Shown: positions 60,501 to 64,000 of the stretch, in pieces
Layout of the letters: each line of letters starts with the position of its first letter
Numbering within the stretch: position 1 is the stretch's first letter
From: Cucumis sativus
Lineage: Eukaryota > Streptophyta > Magnoliopsida > Cucurbitales > Cucurbitaceae
Direction: 5' to 3'
Length of the DNA: 64,000 nucleotides
Assembly: GCF_000004075.3 (NCBI RefSeq)
Contig: NC_026655.2
Coordinates: forward strand, 26,831,489 to 26,895,488
The notes under the pieces: generated by a model
What the model saw: only the letters and a program-made list of their open reading frames with translations
Databases searched by the model: none
Told to the model about the DNA's origin: nothing
Translations under genes and position numbers: made by a program

Positions 60501-62216
60501 AATAGACTAAGTTTGTATCAGTATACACGAAGTCATGAAAAGGCTTAGTTTGTAGTATCAGTTAATAGAAACACCACCTTGATAGCCACCGGATGAACGA
60601 CCCATGAACCGACCCATAGGTCTTTCATCAACATACCCAGGCCGGCCTCGCATTTCCCGCTCATATCCCCCACCATAATCATAACCAAACCTTGAAATAA
60701 GATAAAGTAGATGGATAAATAAATAAATAAAACGTATTAATACTTAAATGACAGCATCTAAGCATTAGTCAACAAATAAGAAAACGTTTGAAATTTGTGG
60801 CTTAAACTAGGCCTCTTTTCCAGCACTGTATTGCTTTATCTCATAATTTTATTGAATTGTGTTATCTAACTTCATTCTTTTAACTTTATTTTCAATGCAA
60901 TGTTGATAATTTGTGATTTCAGAGAAGGGAATGCTATGCCCACAATCATTATACGAGGGATGGCTTTTTAAGGGAAAAAGAACTTTGATTAAAACTCAAA
61001 ATAAGAACTAAATCCAAATATTCGAGAAAAGATATAAAAATTCAGAACCAAATCCACAAACACATTAGTTATTTAAAAAGTACCGGGAGCAAAGTGAGCA
61101 TAGGTATCCATTGTAATAGAAAGTACGACTGAGCTCATTAAGTTAAACGTCATGCACTTACACCAAGGGAGGGATTAGAGGGAAAAGAGAGAATGGGGAT
61201 TGAGAAAATACAAGACACGTGCACTAGCGTCTCTGATTGTTGAGACCATTAAGCAAAACATAGAAGCCCTACTACAACTTTGTCCAACAAACAGAGCAAA
61301 AAATATGGAATGAACCATTATAAGCAAAACATAGAATGGTTCATTCCCTATATATCTATTGAACATTGAATGGGTTGAATTTGAACCAATGAAGCTCAAA
61401 ATGGGATGAACCACTTTGTCTCAAACGAAATGGGAAGAACCATTTATCTTAAAGGCTGTGTGTGGAACATTATTTGTCGCATGCGTAATGTGCTCGTTGA
61501 GTTAAGATTTTTTGTTCAAAGTGGCTTTCAGCGTCAGTTTATTGTTCAAACAAAGGACCTTAAAAGTTTTTAGTGACAATGCCAAGAAGTTTGAGGGTAA
61601 GAAATTAGAATCCCAAAACCCAGAAATAACAAGAAAATTCTTATCATTTAAAAAAAATGGACTCAATAATCTGCGAATGCCATTTCAATTTCAAATGCAA
61701 TAAATTCAGCTTCTAATCTTCAGAACAGCAATTAAGCTAAAAAAATCAAAACAGTTTCCCACCCACTCACCTCCTATCACCTGGCCCAAAACCACCTCTA
61801 GGGCTTCCCTTTCTTCCATCATACCCACCATCATCTCTTCTTGAACGCTTGTAGGGTGGAGGAGGAGACCGTCTAGGAGGCGAGTGTCTACGATCCCTGT
61901 AAGGCGGTGGAGGACTAAGACTGCTCCGACGTTTATAATCCCTATCTCTATCTCTATCCCTGTCCCTCGGAGGCAGCGAAGGCGGAGAACGATTACGATC
62001 GTAATTATCACCACGTCGATTGGGAGGACGATCAAAATCCCGGTCGTCTCTCCTATCTCTCTCATCTCTATCCCTTCTTCTGGAGGGAGGAGGCGGAGCA
62101 GCAGGAGGGTGTGACTGGGGCGAGGAATGAGGTTGCTCGTCAGAAGATTTCTCTTGGCGATCACGACGGCGGTCCAAGGACTCGTCGGCGGCGGCCATGT
62201 TCATAACCTCGGCCAT
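54550..62216 (-). CDS. SE: SERRATE, C2H2 zinc-finger RNA effector protein
   Basis: Coding exons: 61771-62216, 60578-60690, 59709-59766, 57906-57980, 57742-57816, 57622-57669, 57367-57432, 56476-57279, 56348-56396, 55509-55783, 55245-55427, 54550-54610, giving 750 aa with all junctions GT-AG and in phase. SERRATE works with DCL1 and HYL1 in nuclear pri-miRNA processing and with the cap-binding complex in splicing. The N-terminus (1-150) is Arg/Asp/Ser/Pro-rich with RDRDRD runs. Conserved family blocks follow (TYKQFMQELEDDILP, KDFLLDLQSGTLDLGPG, GPVIIIRGLTTVKGLEGVELL). The single C2H2 finger CGAKGCTKLFHAPEFVHKH lies near 525-545, and the Gly/Arg-rich tail ends VTVIDYRSL, as in Arabidopsis SE. 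The frame is open upstream to an ATG at 62340, but the family start and the TAGGGTTT-containing leader favour 62216. Introns 1 and 3 share a 145-bp inverted duplication. Confidence 0.97.
54774..54905. mobile_element. Second, degraded Tourist-like MITE copy in SERRATE intron 11
   Basis: Shares GGAGTTGTGAA-type interior and the GGTCCAAACACCCTCTAA end with the MITE at 37845-38036, but is shorter and its left end has diverged. Confidence 0.6.
54914..54985 (-). repeat. 36-bp tandem duplication in SERRATE intron 11
   Basis: CAGCAATTCCATTTTAGGAC and the following bases occur twice with a 36-bp period (54914 and 54950), directly beside the MITE end. Confidence 0.85.
57975..58119 (-). repeat. Inverted duplication, arm 1 (SERRATE intron 3 end)
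   Basis: 145 bp covering the last 139 bp of intron 3, including its polypyrimidine tract and AG acceptor, plus the first 6 bases of exon 4. It is the reverse complement of 60784-60928 with about four differences, mostly single-base indels. Confidence 0.93.
59330..59465. repeat. Dispersed-repeat-like segment in SERRATE intron 3
   Basis: CAAAAGTCAGCTATTGAGGT...ACTAATGTGGAACAAAGAC has the look of a common plant repeat tail. No partner in this window; weak call. Confidence 0.25.
60784..60928 (+). repeat. Inverted duplication, arm 2 (SERRATE intron 1)
   Basis: Reverse-complement copy of 57975-58119 lying in intron 1, about 95 bp from the exon 2 acceptor. On the plus strand it carries the pyrimidine tract, acceptor TTTCAG and AGAAGG of exon 4. 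Similarity stops exactly at AGAAGG. Confidence 0.93.
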
Positions 62217-62278
62217 GATTTGAGAAAACAATTGAAGAAGATGAAGATGAAGAAGAAGAAGAAGAAGAAGAAGGAATG

Positions 62279-62286
62279 AAACCCTA
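62279..62286 (+). promoter_or_regulatory. Telo-box in the SERRATE leader
   Basis: AAACCCTA on the plus strand (TAGGGTTT in the transcript), about 65 bp upstream of the SERRATE start codon, next to a GAA/CTT-rich leader. Motif-based only. Confidence 0.4.
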
Positions 62287-62344
62287 AAACGAAAGCAAGG
62301 CGTCGGAGAAGTGAGGTCGAGAAAGTCCGGAGTTTCATTCACTG

Positions 62345-64000
62345 ATCTGACAAGCGTGTGAGATTAATCCCATACGGTAGCTCCTACGTTTTTATTTATG
62401 GTGCTTTTTTACAATTTTAATGACGTGTCATGTTATGATTGGAAAAGGTTGCCACGTAAGTAACGTTGTCGCATGCGTCGGACGGGGTTATTTTCGACTT
62501 TTTACCTGTACCCTTACCTCACTTTTCTATATCCGCCTCGTTGCCCTTGTGTGGAATGTACCCACTGGTGCATTTCCTCTTTTACGAAACTATCCCTACT
62601 ATCAATTGAGTTCTAATTTTCAAAATATTATGATTTACATATTTTAAGATCCATTTTGGTTCGTAATTTGTTTTTTTATTTTCATATTTTCATAAACAAA
62701 AATACATTGAAAACAATTGTAATGTTTTTGTATACTAATTTTCAATAACAATTTTTTCATTACACTCCATTTTTACTTCTATTTTTTATTATTTTCTTTT
62801 TTATTCTGTTTTTAAAAATTATGGACTGATAATTATATTTTCAAATTTACACTTTTATAGATTTTAATTTTTGAATTCAAATTTCAAAAATGTTAATATA
62901 AAACCAAATGAGTTTCAACACAGTGAAAAAAAATTGTTTTTATTTTTCTTAGATTTTTTATTTTTTTGAAACTTTTTTTTTATCACGAACCAAATAAAAC
63001 GTAGGTATGAATTTTCGTTTTAAATTTAGTTTTCATTCTACTCACTAATAAGTTTTGTGTTGATTTCGTTCTAGATTTTAATCGTTTATAATTTTTTCCT
63101 CAAATTTCAACGATGTTTATCGTAAGCTTCAAATGGTTATCATTTGGGTTTTGAATTTAGTTTTCGTTCCCTATTTTTGTTGAGTTCTATATTTGAATAA
63201 TTTACATTCATACTCACTTTTACTAATACTAGTTAAGAAACGGATGCAATGCAGTACAATGAATAAATTGTGTAGTTTTAATTAGTTTATTTTTAATAAT
63301 AATTTTGAAATACGGTAAATAAAAATAGAAGTTATATAATAGAATAATTTTAGTTTTAATATTTTCATATTACTTTTTTAAAAAACAAAAAATATTTTAT
63401 CTAGTTTAAAGAGGGAAAAAAGTGTTTTAGTAATTAAATTATTGAATTAATGTGTTAATATTCCACTTTTTGTAATGTATATAATGCAACAATCTTGGGT
63501 TTAGTGTTTTTAAAGTTGAAACAATTTGTTTTATCGTATTAATTTTTACTTTTATTCAATTAATTTTTAAAAAATTTGGATCTCATTAGTTAGGTTATTT
63601 TTTAAGAATATAAATGCATGTATTTATTTTGTTTTTCTTTTACACATTCATCTCACATATACTTGAACGAATCACTAATGTAACATACTTCAATTTCGAA
63701 CAAATGCATCTTATCTCGGAGAGTCATGTTCCATCAACATCAAATGTGTTAAGTCATCTTATAAATTTCACTCAAAAAATTACAACCACTCGAGAAAGGG
63801 TGATATAAATCTTATGAAAAACATGGGGATAAAATGAGCATGCATGTAAAGACTTTTCCTATCTAACCCCTTTTATAGAGATGGAGAAAGAGATTAAAAA
63901 CAAAACAAACCAAAAAACTTTGTGTGAAACTTGTTTCTTACAAATAGAAAATCATTCATATGTGATAGTTGTTTCTATTTCTTAGTTTTTTTAGTCAAAG
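62345..64000. other. SERRATE promoter and AT-rich flank
   Basis: The proximal 150 bp hold ACGT-core elements (GACGTGTCA, GCCACGTAAG). The rest is AT-rich without recognisable genes or elements. Confidence 0.5.

Noticed and set aside
61706-62164. 152-aa minus-strand frame overlapping SERRATE exon 1
   Set aside because: It is a shifted-frame shadow of the Arg/Asp/Pro-rich SERRATE N-terminus; its low-complexity Ile/Gly/Leu content is an artefact of the repeats.
62217-62342. N-terminal extension of SERRATE starting at an upstream ATG (about 62340)
   Set aside because: The added residues are a Leu/His-rich read-through of a GAA-repeat leader containing TAGGGTTT. The family start MAEV at 62216 fits better.
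1-64000. CRISPR arrays, bacterial operons or phage features
   Set aside because: None seen; gene structure is eukaryotic throughout.

Overview
The window is a stretch of eudicot plant nuclear chromosome. It is AT-rich, its genes are split into many short exons by GT-AG introns, and plant-only families are present (PORR, FAR1-related, GPI-anchored LTP, SERRATE). The background of LINE, LTR, SINE and MITE debris also fits. The species cannot be read from the sequence; a cucurbit-like rosid is only an impression. I rebuilt the gene models by hand by matching splice sites, reading phase and family knowledge.

Eight protein-coding genes can be supported. (1) 2666-8208, minus: chaperonin subunit CCT7/TCP-1 eta, 14 exons, 562 aa. 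(2) 12104-12678, plus: a small unrecognised two-exon protein. (3) 15979-17175, plus: an intronless PORR-domain organelle RNA-binding protein. (4) 19327-21382, minus: a GPI-anchored lipid transfer protein. (5) 26205-29177, plus: a neomenthol-dehydrogenase-like short-chain dehydrogenase, 5 coding exons. (6) 30855-41180, minus: a monofunctional homoserine dehydrogenase, 12 exons spread over 10.3 kb. (7) 47983-52332, plus: FAR1-RELATED SEQUENCE 3 type, 876 aa. (8) 54550-62216, minus: SERRATE, 12 exons, 750 aa.

The genes are independent housekeeping or regulatory loci, not a functional cluster. LTPG/SDR and HSDH/FRS3 are divergent pairs. PORR/LTPG, SDR/HSDH and FRS3/SERRATE are convergent pairs. 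Between and inside them lie: a solo LTR next to a CCT7 splice donor, a large foldback element at 13.4-14.7 kb, a Ty1-copia 5' relic just upstream of the PORR gene, two Au-type SINE relics inside the SDR gene, a LINE without its reverse transcriptase domain inside homoserine dehydrogenase intron 1, a second decayed LINE at 42.6-44.8 kb, and a Tourist-like MITE with TAA duplications.

I saw no new multi-gene system. The most unusual signals are these. SERRATE carries an almost perfect 145-bp inverted duplication split between introns 1 and 3, and one arm covers the exon 4 splice acceptor. CCT7 has a solo LTR whose target duplication overlaps a splice donor. An unexplained exon-like open frame lies downstream of homoserine dehydrogenase. 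Homoserine dehydrogenase intron 1 appears to use a GC donor. FRS3 shows a tandem exon duplication.
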